Origin: Oscillatoriaceae cyanobacterium M33_DOE_052
GTDB lineage: Bacteria; Cyanobacteriota; Cyanobacteriia; Cyanobacteriales; Laspinemataceae
DNA length: 33,732 nt
Reading direction: 5' to 3'
NCBI GenBank assembly: GCA_015296065.1
Contig: DVDU01000191.1
Span: 1-33,732 of the forward strand
Part shown: one piece after another, positions 7,971-16,987 of the stretch
How the letters are laid out: every line of letters starts with the position of its first letter
How positions within the stretch are numbered: position 1 is the stretch's first letter
Notes under the pieces: generated by a model
The model's input: only the letters and a program-made list of their open reading frames with translations
Database searches by the model: none
What the model was told of the DNA's origin: nothing
Program-made: the position numbers and the translations under genes

Positions 7971-9179
7971 TTAAGCCAAAGTAGTCACAGGGACTGGGCG
8001 ATTTTGCTGTAATAGTCTGTCGTACAATTCCTCAAGCATAGTGATATTGGCACTGAGGGTATAACGTTCTAACACCCGCTGGCGGGCTTTTTGGCCGAGA
8101 ATTTTAATTAATTCCGGTTGGTCTCGCAGTAGGGGCAATACAGTTTTAAGCTGAGTTGTGAGGGATTGAGTGCTGACGACAATACCAGCGCCATTGCTGA
8201 GAACTTCGCCATCCGCACCCACATCCGTAGCGATACAGGCTAAACCGCAAGCCATTGCTTCGAGGAGAGAGAGGGAAAGACCTTCGACGAGGGAGGGGAG
8301 AATAAACACATCAGCACCGCGCAGGATTTCTATGCGGCGCTGTTCATCCGCCACATATCCGAGCCAGATGATATTATGTTCGGGGCCGTAGGTGGCTTGG
8401 AGGGAGGCGGCGAGGGGACCATCGCCAACAATGGCTAATTTACACTTGGGACCGAGGTTAGATTGCTTCCAAGCCTTGAGCAGAGCTTCCACGTTTTTTT
8501 CCATCGCAATTCTGCCTTGATAAACAAACAGAATGTCTGCGTTTAGCTCATATTTGATTTGGCTATAACCGGGGGAATATTTCCTGACATCAACGCCATT
8601 AGGGATAACTTCTACCTGGTTTTTCGGTACGTTTAATTCCCCCAGTAAATCCCGCTGTAAATCGGAGAAAACTATGGTTCGGTGGTAATTGGGGAGAAAG
8701 GGGGCGTATAGCTGATAAGTGAGATGCTGTAAGCGCTGTCTCCCAGAAGTGAGAGGGCGATTTTGGTGGGCGAAGGGGGGGTGAAAAGTAGCCACTAAAG
8801 GGAGATTGAGATCCTCACAGATTTCTGGGAGGACGAAATCTAGGGGGGAGAGGGTGAGGGAGGCATGGACCAAATCCGGTTGGAGCTGGCGCAGGGCCTC
8901 ACTTAAAACCTTGCTGGATTTGAGGGTGGGGATGGTGTAGATGGTGGATTTGTAAATGCAGGGAAGGGAGACTTCGGCGGCGAGTTGCCAGCCGTGGGCT
9001 CCGTTCGGGTTTTGTCCGGAGTTAAACCCGGGGAAGACGTTAGTCGGGATGTCAGCTTCTTGGGCAAAGTGAAGAAAGCTCACTTGGTATCCCCGGTCTA
9101 AAAGGGCGTTGGTTACTTCGCGAGAGTAAGTAACGTTGCCGCAGAATGGTGATTTTTTTCCTAACCAGGCGATGTGCAT
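7971..9179 (-). CDS. Glycosyltransferase family 4 (GT-B fold)
   Basis: A 402-residue retaining glycosyltransferase of the GT4 type, which moves a sugar from a nucleotide sugar to an acceptor at the cytoplasmic side. N-terminal Rossmann half starts MHIAWLGKKSPFCGNVTYSR. The C-terminal donor-binding half has IPNGVDVRKYSP (192-203), the R223/K228 phosphate contacts in QGRIAMEKN, and the EX7E motif (E299 and E307 in LVEGLSLSLLEAMACG). ATG at 9179. It lies 99 nt downstream of an MFS exporter gene on the same strand, so co-transcription is possible. The acceptor cannot be told from sequence. Confidence 0.9.
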   Translation of the reverse strand: MHIAWLGKKSPFCGNVTYSREVTNALLDRGYQVSFLHFAQEADIPTNVFPGFNSGQNPNGAHGWQLAAEVSLPCIYKSTIYTIPTLKSSKVLSEALRQLQPDLVHASLTLSPLDFVLPEICEDLNLPLVATFHPPFAHQNRPLTSGRQRLQHLTYQLYAPFLPNYHRTIVFSDLQRDLLGELNVPKNQVEVIPNGVDVRKYSPGYSQIKYELNADILFVYQGRIAMEKNVEALLKAWKQSNLGPKCKLAIVGDGPLAASLQATYGPEHNIIWLGYVADEQRRIEILRGADVFILPSLVEGLSLSLLEAMACGLACIATDVGADGEVLSNGAGIVVSTQSLTTQLKTVLPLLRDQPELIKILGQKARQRVLERYTLSANITMLEELYDRLLQQNRPVPVTTLA

Positions 9180-9278
9180 GCCAGTGTTTAGTTGTTTTGG
9201 TTAAAAAGGTTGCCAAAATGGAGCAGAGGGGATGAGCCAATAGCTAGCTAATGATAAGTTGCTAAAGGCGGGCTGCTG

Positions 9279-10745
9279 TCACGATGGTTTTGTACCCGAA
9301 ATATACCAGCTAATTGCGTTTCCGGCTATGACGATCGCGGCGAGGAGGAAAAATACCACTTGGAGACCGAGGAAAGTTTCGGCGACGGAGGCGATCGCCA
9401 ATGGCAAGCTGAGGGCAATATTGATGGCATTGTTTTGCAGGCCAAACACTTTACCCCGCATATCTTCGGGAGTTTCCGCCTGAATCGCCGTTTGCATCGG
9501 CACGCCCACCATAGAGGCAAAAAACCCTAACATAGCAATCAGGCACAGACTCGGCCACAGTTGTTCGGTAAACAGGGCCATACCCCCCAGAGAGCCGGCC
9601 ATTCCCACAGAGCCAAAAGTGCTGAGGCGACGGTGAGAAAAAGAGGAACCAAAGTGACCCAAAATAGCGGCTCCCACACCCATCCCCACACCAGCGGCGG
9701 CGAGTAAAAAGCCAAATTGGTCGGCACGTAGAGCAGGCATTACCTGGGCCACCCGCACCGCCAAAACTGCCAAGGCGGCGAAGACGCAAAACAAAACAAT
9801 CAACTGACTCATGGCGGCGCGGACGCGGTGGTTTTGGCTGAGGTAACGCAGACCGTCGCGGATATCTTCAAATACGTGGGCTGATTCTGGCTGGGAGTTG
9901 TTGTTTTCCCGAATTTTCAGCAACATTAGCAGCAACCCAGCGATGCAGTAACTGCTGCCAACTACTAATTCTTTACCAATGCTCTCGGTGCCATTTTGTC
10001 CGAGGAGGGAATCTGCTAGTTTTAGCACCGGTTCCCCCACGGCGAAACCGACAATTACCGAAGCCATCATGGTGGTGGTGTAGAGGGAGTTGGCGGCGAG
10101 GAGGTGCCGCCGCTCCACCACGAGGGGGATGGCGGCTTGTTCGGCGGGGGCGAAAAATTGGGTGAGGGTGGAAACTAGGAAGGTGACGGCGAGCATGAGG
10201 CAAAATCCTAGGGGTAAGGCGGCGAAGCGCCAACCTTCAGAAATCCACAGGAGTAAAGGGATGGTGAGAACTAAAATGCCTCGGAGGATGTTGGTGAAGA
10301 CGAGGACGGATTTTTTCGGCCAGCGATCGGCGAAGGCACCGGCGAGGGAACCGAAGAGGACGGCGGGGATGGTAAAGGCGATCGTAATTGCCGATACCCA
10401 ACCACTGATAGTCTGGTTGGAATCTTCAAAACGGCTGGCAATCAGGGCAATCATCAGCACCAGATAGACCTTATCGGCGAGCTGGGAGAAAACTTGGCCG
10501 CTCCACAGCGCTAGGAAATTGGGATTTTTTAAAACTGGTCCGAAACCCTGTTCTTCGGGTTCTGGGGGTGGGGGATTTAGCTCCGGGTTTGGGGGTTGGT
10601 GTTTTCCTGGCCAATCGGTTGCTGGCGGCGCAATTTTGCTGAATTGATCGCTATGGTGGTGTTGGTGGCTGGGAAAGGAATTGCTGGCGGACTTCCCTGG
10701 GGGGGAGGTAATTTTGCTGCTAGTGGTGGAATCAGACAAGCGCAT
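9279..10745 (-). CDS. MFS transporter (EntS-like efflux family)
   Basis: An inner-membrane major facilitator with about 12 hydrophobic segments. After a hydrophilic, Pro/His-rich leader of ~70 residues, the conserved start NPNFLALWSGQVFSQLADKV and the MFS loop-2/3 signature GALAD-like GAFADRWPKKSVL follow, as in EntS/MFS_3 exporters. A second half-repeat includes the HFGSSFSHRR loop. ATG 10745 is preferred (488 residues); the longer in-frame frame would have to begin with TTG at 10814. The N-terminal extension is unusual and low in complexity. Substrate unknown; the downstream glycosyltransferase gives only a weak hint of a glycoconjugate. Confidence 0.85.
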   Translation of the reverse strand: MRLSDSTTSSKITSPPGKSASNSFPSHQHHHSDQFSKIAPPATDWPGKHQPPNPELNPPPPEPEEQGFGPVLKNPNFLALWSGQVFSQLADKVYLVLMIALIASRFEDSNQTISGWVSAITIAFTIPAVLFGSLAGAFADRWPKKSVLVFTNILRGILVLTIPLLLWISEGWRFAALPLGFCLMLAVTFLVSTLTQFFAPAEQAAIPLVVERRHLLAANSLYTTTMMASVIVGFAVGEPVLKLADSLLGQNGTESIGKELVVGSSYCIAGLLLMLLKIRENNNSQPESAHVFEDIRDGLRYLSQNHRVRAAMSQLIVLFCVFAALAVLAVRVAQVMPALRADQFGFLLAAAGVGMGVGAAILGHFGSSFSHRRLSTFGSVGMAGSLGGMALFTEQLWPSLCLIAMLGFFASMVGVPMQTAIQAETPEDMRGKVFGLQNNAINIALSLPLAIASVAETFLGLQVVFFLLAAIVIAGNAISWYISGTKPS

Positions 10746-10864
10746 GATTTTAGGGTGTGTTTGGCCAGTTCTGGTTAGTGGGAGCAGGGGTGAGCGGGTG
10801 TTGCCGATCGTCAACCGGCGACTATGGCAATTAGGTGCTAATTTTCCCTAACTTATTCTATCAT

Positions 10865-10905
10865 TTTAGTGATTTTCACTTTGTTAAATTGTAAATATCA
10901 CTAAA
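10865..10905. promoter_or_regulatory. Inverted repeat between recO end and MFS gene start
   Basis: TTTAGTGAT (10865-10873) and ATCACTAAA (10897-10905) are a perfect 9-bp inverted pair in an A+T-rich gap, and a further AAGTGAT occurs near 10918. It could be an operator for the MFS gene or part of a recO transcript end. No T-run decides between them. Confidence 0.35.
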
Positions 10906-10975
10906 CAAATTGAATTTAAGTGATAAAACAGGTGGGCGTCAAATCGCCAAAAGATAAAAATTGGTTGTCTTCATT

Positions 10976-11821
10976 TTACGTGGTGGCGCGATCGGCCATA
11001 ACCTCACCACCACCAGCCAAACTCTCAGAAGGCAGATAACTATCAATCAGAGCTGCGGAGCGGATAGAAGTATCCAAGTGATATTCGGCATAAACCCGCA
11101 ACAACCGTTCTAAAGATGGCCAAATCTCAGAGAGAGAGTGAACCCCAGCACTTAACTGGGCAGGCAGTTCCGCCGCCGCCAGGTACTGCAGACCGGCCAA
11201 CTGGGGGGCACTGAGGCGAACCGGACGGAGCCGGGAGGGCACACTTTCCTGGTGGAGAAGCGCCCCTAAACTAAAAGTGCCACCAGCAGTAAAACTAAAT
11301 CCCACCCGCCAGTTAGGATGGCTCCATTGTGGAATCAGCGGCTCACCGGTGAGACAACAGGCATGGACCTGGGGAGCAACCCCCGCCTCCGCCAGCAGGT
11401 GGTAAATGCCATGAGCCAGCAACGCCAGCACCGGTAGCAGTCCCATTTCCAAGCGGTGCAAATGTTCTGCCAACAGGGAAAACAGTTGCTCTTGGGGTTG
11501 TTCGCTCAAAGCCATAGCCATGACCAATTCCCCCAAATACTGACCTGCTGCTAGTTTGCCCAAGTCCCCACTGAGGCGAGAATGGGATTTGAGGGTGTGA
11601 GCTTGGGTGATTTTCGGCAGACTTCGCCCCTGATGTAGCAGCAGCTCATTCACCACAAACAATTGCAACCGCCCACTTAACTGGGATTTCGGCTTGCGGG
11701 CTCCTGGTGCCACTGCTCTGAGCAAACCATGTTCCCTGGTTAAAATCGTTACCAGCCGGTCCGCCTCGCCCAAAGGCACGCTCTTGAGATTGATACCCGT
11801 AGCCTTGTAAGTTCGATTCAT
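10976..11821 (-). CDS. recO: DNA repair protein RecO
   Basis: A 281-residue RecO, which loads RecA on SSB-coated gaps in the RecFOR recombination pathway. The N-terminal OB-fold is clear: MNRTYKATGINLKSVPLGEA, then DRLVTILTREHGLLRAVAPG and ARKPKSQLSGRLQLF. The C-terminal half has the usual helical bundle with a CCLTGEPL segment in place of a full zinc-binding Cys set. ATG at 11821, 39 nt after the deoC stop on the same strand, so the two are probably co-transcribed. The last ~15 residues (GGGEVMADRATT) are a non-conserved tail. Confidence 0.95.
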   Translation of the reverse strand: MNRTYKATGINLKSVPLGEADRLVTILTREHGLLRAVAPGARKPKSQLSGRLQLFVVNELLLHQGRSLPKITQAHTLKSHSRLSGDLGKLAAGQYLGELVMAMALSEQPQEQLFSLLAEHLHRLEMGLLPVLALLAHGIYHLLAEAGVAPQVHACCLTGEPLIPQWSHPNWRVGFSFTAGGTFSLGALLHQESVPSRLRPVRLSAPQLAGLQYLAAAELPAQLSAGVHSLSEIWPSLERLLRVYAEYHLDTSIRSAALIDSYLPSESLAGGGEVMADRATT

Positions 11822-11860
11822 CTGTTGTACTTATCCCCTCCCTTGGGGAAAAAACCGCCA

Positions 11861-12583
11861 TCAGTCCTCTACCACACCAAGACTGGAGAGCGATCGATTC
11901 TCCGTGACTACAGACTTTTGCTCCCGCTGACGGAGGATATCCGGGCCGCGAGAGGTGCCCAACCGGGTGGCACCGGCGACAATTAAATCTAGAGCTTGCT
12001 CTGGGGTGCGAATCCCCCCAGAAGCCTTAATCCCCACCTGACCTTTGGCGATTTCCGCCAACAGGCGCACATCACCCACCGTAGCACCTCCATTAAACCC
12101 AGTGCTGGTTTTTAAATACGCCACCCCAGCATCCAGGCAAATTTCTGCGGCGAGTTTTTTTTCCCCATCCGTCAGGAGGGTAGTTTCCAATATCGCTTTG
12201 ACTAACTGGCCGGTTTCTTCCACAATTTCGGCGATTTCCCGATGCACCTCGTTGGTCATCCCGGCTTTGAGCGCGCCGATATTGATGACTACATCTAGCT
12301 CGGTGGCGCCATTTTCTACGGCTTCTTGGGCTTCATAGAGCTTGACGGCGGCGGTGGTGGCTCCGGAGGGAAAGCCGATGACGGTGCAGACTTTGGGGCG
12401 TTTGGTATGAAGCAACTTAGCCGCTTGCCGCACCCAGGCGGGAGAGACGCACACGGCGGCGAAATGGAATCTGTCGGCTTCTTCACACCACTTTTCTACC
12501 ATTTGGGGGGTGGCTTGGGGGCTGAGGAGGGCGTGATCTATAAAAGCGGCAATGTCAATATCGATTTCTCTGCTGGCAGCCAT
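11861..12583 (-). CDS. deoC: Deoxyribose-phosphate aldolase
   Basis: A 240-residue class I aldolase that splits 2-deoxyribose-5-phosphate to acetaldehyde and glyceraldehyde-3-phosphate in deoxynucleoside salvage. The TIM-barrel active site is complete: D97 in ELDVVINIG, the Schiff-base Lys K158 in YLKTSTGF, and K186 in [13 protein letters not shown] at 12583. recO follows 39 nt after the stop. The C-terminal ~25 residues ([16 protein letters not shown]...) extend past the barrel and look non-conserved. An intrinsic terminator for the upstream amidase separates it from that gene, so it should have its own promoter. Confidence 0.96.
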   Translation of the reverse strand: MAASREIDIDIAAFIDHALLSPQATPQMVEKWCEEADRFHFAAVCVSPAWVRQAAKLLHTKRPKVCTVIGFPSGATTAAVKLYEAQEAVENGATELDVVINIGALKAGMTNEVHREIAEIVEETGQLVKAILETTLLTDGEKKLAAEICLDAGVAYLKTSTGFNGGATVGDVRLLAEIAKGQVGIKASGGIRTPEQALDLIVAGATRLGTSRGPDILRQREQKSVVTENRSLSSLGVVED

Positions 12584-12647
12584 AGGTTTTCTGGGGAGTT
12601 ACTTTTCCCTATTGCGTTATCTTCATGTTGTATCAAACTTTCAGCAA

Positions 12648-12669
12648 TAAAAAACCCGCATTGGCGGGT
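12648..12669 (-). terminator. Intrinsic terminator of the amidase gene
   Basis: On the minus strand, ACCCGC-CAAT-GCGGGT (12654-12669) is followed directly by a T-run (complement of A at 12648-12654). It is located 50 nt past the amidase stop and before deoC. Confidence 0.75.
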
Positions 12670-12718
12670 GGGAAAATTTCCGCATTCAGTTGCGGCTCTT
12701 TGTCTGGGAAAGTGAGTT

Positions 12719-14350
12719 TTAGCGGTTGCCTTGGATGTAGCGCATGACGCCGCGAGCGATCGCCTGTGCCATACGGGTGCGTTCCCCGGCGTCGGCGAGG
12801 ATGCGGGCGTCTTCTGTCCCGGTGACGAAACCCACTTCCACCAACACTGCGGGCATTTGGGTATTACGGAGGACATAGAACCGCGCTCGCTTCAAACCCC
12901 GGTTGCGCATATCGAAACTTTCCATAATGCTGCGCTGGATGTAGTCGGCGAGGTTGCGACCGCTTTCATAGTAAAAAGTTTCTACCCCATTGGCGCTGGG
13001 ATTGGCGCCGGGAGCCGCATTGGCGTGGATACTGACGAATAAATCGGCATTAACGCGGTTGGCTAGGACGGTGCGGGGTTCGAGTTCGAGGGTACGATCG
13101 TCCCGGCGAGTCAACACCACCTGGACGCCATTTTGTTCCAGAATCTGGGTCACTTGCATGGAGATGTCAAATACCACATCTTTTTCCCGCAGACCACCAA
13201 TGCCGATCGCCCCCGGGTCGCTGCCCCCATGTCCGGGGTCCACCACCACCACGATCCGGCCTTCATTCAACCTCGGTGGCTGGGACGGCTGAGGATTTTC
13301 CTCTGGCATGGGAACCGGTTGGGGACGGGGTACGGGAATGGGACGACTACCTCCCGGCTGGGTGGCTTGGGCGGGTTGCAACTTCAGGGACAGCTCTGTG
13401 GGGCTGTTCTGAGTCGGAGTCATTACCTGAACGCCCGAGCCTATTTGCACCAACAGAGTCACGCTTTCTGGTTCGTCCTGGCGCTCCCGCACCCATAAGA
13501 TGGGAGAACCGGCTGGCGGCTGAGGCAGGCGGATGTTTCCAGGCATGGCGGCGGAGTAAATCGTGAGCCGATAAGCGGCAGTTTGGCGGTCCCAGCCGCT
13601 AGTGTAAGCGATCGGGCTGTCTGTTTTCACCACCAGTTCCGTGCCGTTATTGCGCAGTTCCACTGCTTGGATAGAAGCGAAGCCGGTAGCTTGACCAATG
13701 ACTGGGGGGCGAGAGCCTTCGGGCCACAGCACCACGCCTCCCGGTTGATTGGCGCGCACTTCCCAATTCCGTCCCGTATCGCTCATACTGAGGGTAACGC
13801 GAGCGACTGGGGGGGAGCTGGAAAGCTGCATCGCTTGCAGCCGCTGGACGCCCAAGCGGTTCACCGCCCGGTTGCGGCCTTGCAGGTCCTCTGACAAGCG
13901 GGCTCCGGGGATGTCAATGGTGAGCCAGGAGCGATCGCTTGCCCGCTTCACTTCCACTTGGGGCTGTCGCCCGGAAGTGTGCAACACAATCCCATTTTCT
14001 CCCACTTGGATATCTTGCAGCAGCGTCCCCGCTCCGGGGTTAGCACTGACAATCGTGCCAGCTTCCCCCTCTGCTGTTGGGGATTCTGGCAATTCTGCTA
14101 TCCAGTTTTGGGCAGAGTTAGCGTCAAAATCGGCAATCAATTGTGCTGGTGGTAGCACTTCCCCAGTCACGGATAACTGGTTTTGACTCTGCTCAACCTG
14201 CCACGATTGCAGTTCCGCTGCTTTCACCGGTACTGCTGCTGCTGCCAAAACTCCGATGAGACTGGGTAGCAGTGAGTGCATCAGGACAGTTTTTGCCATT
14301 TTGGTGTTGTTCACGCCGATCGAACCTTGAACTGGAATTACATTTTTCAT
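12719..14350 (-). CDS. N-acetylmuramoyl-L-alanine amidase with AMIN domain (AmiC type)
   Basis: A 543-residue exported peptidoglycan amidase that cuts the amide between MurNAc and the stem peptide, used in cell separation and septal junction shaping in cyanobacteria. Signal sequence in the first ~45 residues (LLPSLIGVLAAAAVPVKAAE). AMIN-type beta domain(s) cover about 45-330. A Pro-rich linker precedes the Amidase_3 domain, whose zinc set is intact: H374 (DPGHGG), E389 (LREKD), H442 (SIHAN); catalytic E505 in VEVGF. ATG 14350 or internal ATG 14299 are both possible; no strong ribosome binding site decides. Followed by an intrinsic terminator. Confidence 0.95.
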   Translation of the reverse strand: MKNVIPVQGSIGVNNTKMAKTVLMHSLLPSLIGVLAAAAVPVKAAELQSWQVEQSQNQLSVTGEVLPPAQLIADFDANSAQNWIAELPESPTAEGEAGTIVSANPGAGTLLQDIQVGENGIVLHTSGRQPQVEVKRASDRSWLTIDIPGARLSEDLQGRNRAVNRLGVQRLQAMQLSSSPPVARVTLSMSDTGRNWEVRANQPGGVVLWPEGSRPPVIGQATGFASIQAVELRNNGTELVVKTDSPIAYTSGWDRQTAAYRLTIYSAAMPGNIRLPQPPAGSPILWVRERQDEPESVTLLVQIGSGVQVMTPTQNSPTELSLKLQPAQATQPGGSRPIPVPRPQPVPMPEENPQPSQPPRLNEGRIVVVVDPGHGGSDPGAIGIGGLREKDVVFDISMQVTQILEQNGVQVVLTRRDDRTLELEPRTVLANRVNADLFVSIHANAAPGANPSANGVETFYYESGRNLADYIQRSIMESFDMRNRGLKRARFYVLRNTQMPAVLVEVGFVTGTEDARILADAGERTRMAQAIARGVMRYIQGNR

Positions 14351-15094
14351 GTCAATTGGACAAGTTTAAGCGGTTTTCCTGCCAGCGCGCACCCCTGGAG
14401 CCCAATTTCACCCCCAAATTTAAACCAAGACCCATGATTTTTCCGAGAGCGCAACTTTGTACAAGAGTATAGTAGCTTTTGCCTATTCCGGTGAGCCGGA
14501 TTTCTATCCCCCCACCCTATCCACGGGGGCAGAGGCATCTATAATTGGTCTGGTAGCTGGTAGCCACGTTGTGCAGCCCCCACGGCTTTTGGCTGATATT
14601 TGCGGGTGCAGGCTCATCTTGGATTGTGCAATTCAGCCCCAACCCCAATCATTTTCAGGGTTGTGCTGTAGCGATCCCCGATCGTTGCGGGACGCGATTT
14701 TATCTTTTGCTAGGCTTCAGCCAGCGATCCGGAACGCAAAATATGCTCCCTTGCCTTGCGGTTGGGCGATACTTGCCTTCCACCCAGACGCACCCATGAC
14801 TAAAAAATCTTTCTCAGATAGCCTTTTTATCCACCCTGACACGGCTATCCGGTCACAGCTTAGCACAATTTTTCCGCCCTACCGGTCATTATTCATCTCT
14901 TCCGGTTTCATGCCCCACTCTTATATAAGATTAATTTATAATTAAATTTTTTTATTGATTAATTTAAAATCATATGCAGCCTTGGTGCCCAGGAGTAATT
15001 TATCTCTCCCCAGCCAACGTATTTACCGCTACATTTCAGCAGTTTTGAAAAGCCATAAAATCACCAATGTAAAATCTACCACATTGATTGTTTA
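14351..15094. other. Gene-free region between amidase and MscS-type gene
   Basis: A 744-nt gap between divergent genes. A plus-strand frame at 14457-14945 (162 codons) is open, but its product is rich in Ser/Pro/Cys with no domain-like pattern and no ribosome binding site, so I do not call it. The last 160 nt are strongly A+T rich and likely hold the promoter of the channel gene. Confidence 0.5.
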
Positions 15095-16855
15095 ATGAAA
15101 GCAAAAACTATGATAGAGCCATCCTGTCTGGGAAAAATTGGGAATTTTTGGGGGCGCCATCTGTTCAAATTCGCGGTTATGTTTATCGTGGCGCTCTCCG
15201 GGACGATCGTCCCGGCTATCTACACTCAAGCCCAACTACCAGAAAGCATTCCCAATTTCTCAAATATCGTTAATCAAATCACCAAAAATACTGCAATAGT
15301 TGGCAATACTATCTATGCCCCAGTCAAACTAGACGGGAGAGTGTTATTCCCGATCGGTGCCCCCGCCGCCGCTGATGCTACAGCCAATGGAATGAATGCC
15401 AAAATGCTGCAAATGCGGGTAAAAATGTACGAGAAAAACTTGGCGGATATCGTGAATAGCGGTTTTGATAAATCCCAGCTACAAATTACAGTTAAACCAG
15501 ATGAAAGTAATGCCGTAATCATCGCTAATGATGGACAAAAAGTTAACCAATATCGCCTCCTAACCATTACCGAATTAGATAGTCAAATGTGGGGAGTTAG
15601 TCCATCAAATCTAGCAGGAGAACTGACGGAAATCATCCGCACGGCTCTGATCACAGCTCAAGCAGAACGCCAGCCATCATATTTGCTGGTGCATGGGTGG
15701 ATATCCCTGGGGATAATTTTGGGAATTATCGCGATCAATTGGCTGCTGAGTTTCCTCGATAAAAAATTTACCGCTGAATTAGCCAATCACCAGACCCGTA
15801 CCACAGACAGACCAGAACAAGGTAAATCTATGGAATCAGCCGCAATGACAACTATGGAACCGGTGGCAATGATGGCGGTGATGACTGAGGAAATGAGCGA
15901 CGATCGGCGCCAAAACCTAACCAAATTTAAACGCAACTTACTGATGGTGACGCGGCTTTTCGTGATCGTAGGCGGCGGTGCGTGGATTGCCGGATTTTTC
16001 CCTCAAACTCGCCATTTCCAGAATTTTATCCTAGAACAACCTTTGATAATCGCTATTTTCCTGGGTACTCAGTCAGTAATTAAAGGCGCTCATGTGGCTA
16101 TTGATCGGTTAGTAGTGAAATTTATCGCCACCGAACAAATGGCATATCAGTTAATCAGAAAAAATTTACGTTTAACCACTTTTGGCCAAATTCTCAAAGA
16201 AATTACAGCAATTTTCCTTTGGTTTTTGGCGATTCTTTTGATGTTAACTACTATGCAGGTGCCTATCGGTCCGGTACTGGCGGGAGCGGGAATCGTCGGT
16301 TTTGCCATTTCTTTTGCTGCTCAGAGTTTGATTAAAGATGTGGTGAATGGCACCTTGATTTTGCTGGAAGACCAATACGCGATCGGCGATTACATCGCCG
16401 CCGGTAGCGGCGAGGGTTTAGTCGAATATATGAACCTCCGCATTACCCAACTGCGCAGCGCTGAAGGCGAGCTAATTACCATCCCCAATAGCGAAATCAC
16501 CACCGTGCGCAATCGCTCTAAAGATTGGTCGCGGATTAATTTCGAGATTGATGTTGCCTATGAAACGGACGTGAATCAAGTAATGCAGGTGATGCAAGGA
16601 GTAGCCGAAGCCATGCAGCAAGACAGCCAATGGCAGCAGCAGGTATTAGAAGCCGTTAATATCTTGGGAGTCAATGATTTATCTCACCAAGGGATTAAGA
16701 TTGTGATTTGGATAAAAACTCAACCTGGTCAGCAATGGAGTGTCGCCAGAGAATACCGCCGCCGCTTGAAACTGGCTTTAGATGCCCAAAACATCCCCAT
16801 TGGCATCCCTCAGAGTAGCCTCTGGCTGAAAAATTATCCCCCAGAAATGGGATGA
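15095..16855 (+). CDS. MscS-family mechanosensitive channel
   Basis: A 586-residue small-conductance mechanosensitive channel homologue, which opens under membrane tension to release osmolytes. Order: signal-like hydrophobic segment (about 24-46), an exported N-terminal domain (~50-195), membrane helices near 200-220, 285-305, 315-335, 360-385, then the pore helix region GPVLAGAGIVGFAISFAAQS and the MscS beta domain DVVNGTLILLEDQYAIGDYI through ITIPNSEITTVRN. The C-terminal alpha/beta vestibule ends SLWLKNYPPEMG. Longer than E. coli MscS (286) but usual for cyanobacterial YnaI/YbdG-like forms with a periplasmic domain. ATG 15095 or 15110. A convergent cobW-type gene lies downstream. Confidence 0.93.
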   Translation: MKAKTMIEPSCLGKIGNFWGRHLFKFAVMFIVALSGTIVPAIYTQAQLPESIPNFSNIVNQITKNTAIVGNTIYAPVKLDGRVLFPIGAPAAADATANGMNAKMLQMRVKMYEKNLADIVNSGFDKSQLQITVKPDESNAVIIANDGQKVNQYRLLTITELDSQMWGVSPSNLAGELTEIIRTALITAQAERQPSYLLVHGWISLGIILGIIAINWLLSFLDKKFTAELANHQTRTTDRPEQGKSMESAAMTTMEPVAMMAVMTEEMSDDRRQNLTKFKRNLLMVTRLFVIVGGGAWIAGFFPQTRHFQNFILEQPLIIAIFLGTQSVIKGAHVAIDRLVVKFIATEQMAYQLIRKNLRLTTFGQILKEITAIFLWFLAILLMLTTMQVPIGPVLAGAGIVGFAISFAAQSLIKDVVNGTLILLEDQYAIGDYIAAGSGEGLVEYMNLRITQLRSAEGELITIPNSEITTVRNRSKDWSRINFEIDVAYETDVNQVMQVMQGVAEAMQQDSQWQQQVLEAVNILGVNDLSHQGIKIVIWIKTQPGQQWSVAREYRRRLKLALDAQNIPIGIPQSSLWLKNYPPEMG

Positions 16856-16929
16856 AATTTATAATTACAAAATTTCTCATCCTTTGTGTAGTCCTGTCAT
16901 TCCCGCTTTTGCGGTAATCCAGAAAAATT

Positions 16930-16969
16930 ACAGCGGATTGCAGATGAATCTGTTTATGCAATCCGCTGT
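16930..16969. terminator. Perfect 13-bp hairpin between convergent genes
   Basis: ACAGCGGATTGCA (16930-16942) and TGCAATCCGCTGT (16957-16969) pair without mismatch over a 14-nt loop. Placed between the ends of the MscS-type (+) and CobW-type (-) genes, it probably ends transcription from both sides. Just before it (16889-16912) is a second short stem, CCCGC-TTTT-GCGG, like common REP-type elements. Confidence 0.6.
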
Positions 16970-16987
16970 ATGTCAATACAAATGGGA

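Noticed and set aside
10090-10467. 125-codon ORF opposite the MFS gene
   Set aside because: Antisense shadow of a clear 12-helix transporter.
9279-10814. Longer MFS start at 10814
   Set aside because: It would use TTG and add 23 non-conserved residues; ATG 10745 is simpler, although the true start is not certain.
12731-14186. Several 100-145-codon plus-strand ORFs opposite the amidase
   Set aside because: Antisense to a gene with intact zinc ligands; no motifs of their own.
14457-14945. 162-codon plus-strand ORF between amidase and channel genes
   Set aside because: No ribosome binding site, no domain-like pattern, composition typical of non-coding sequence.
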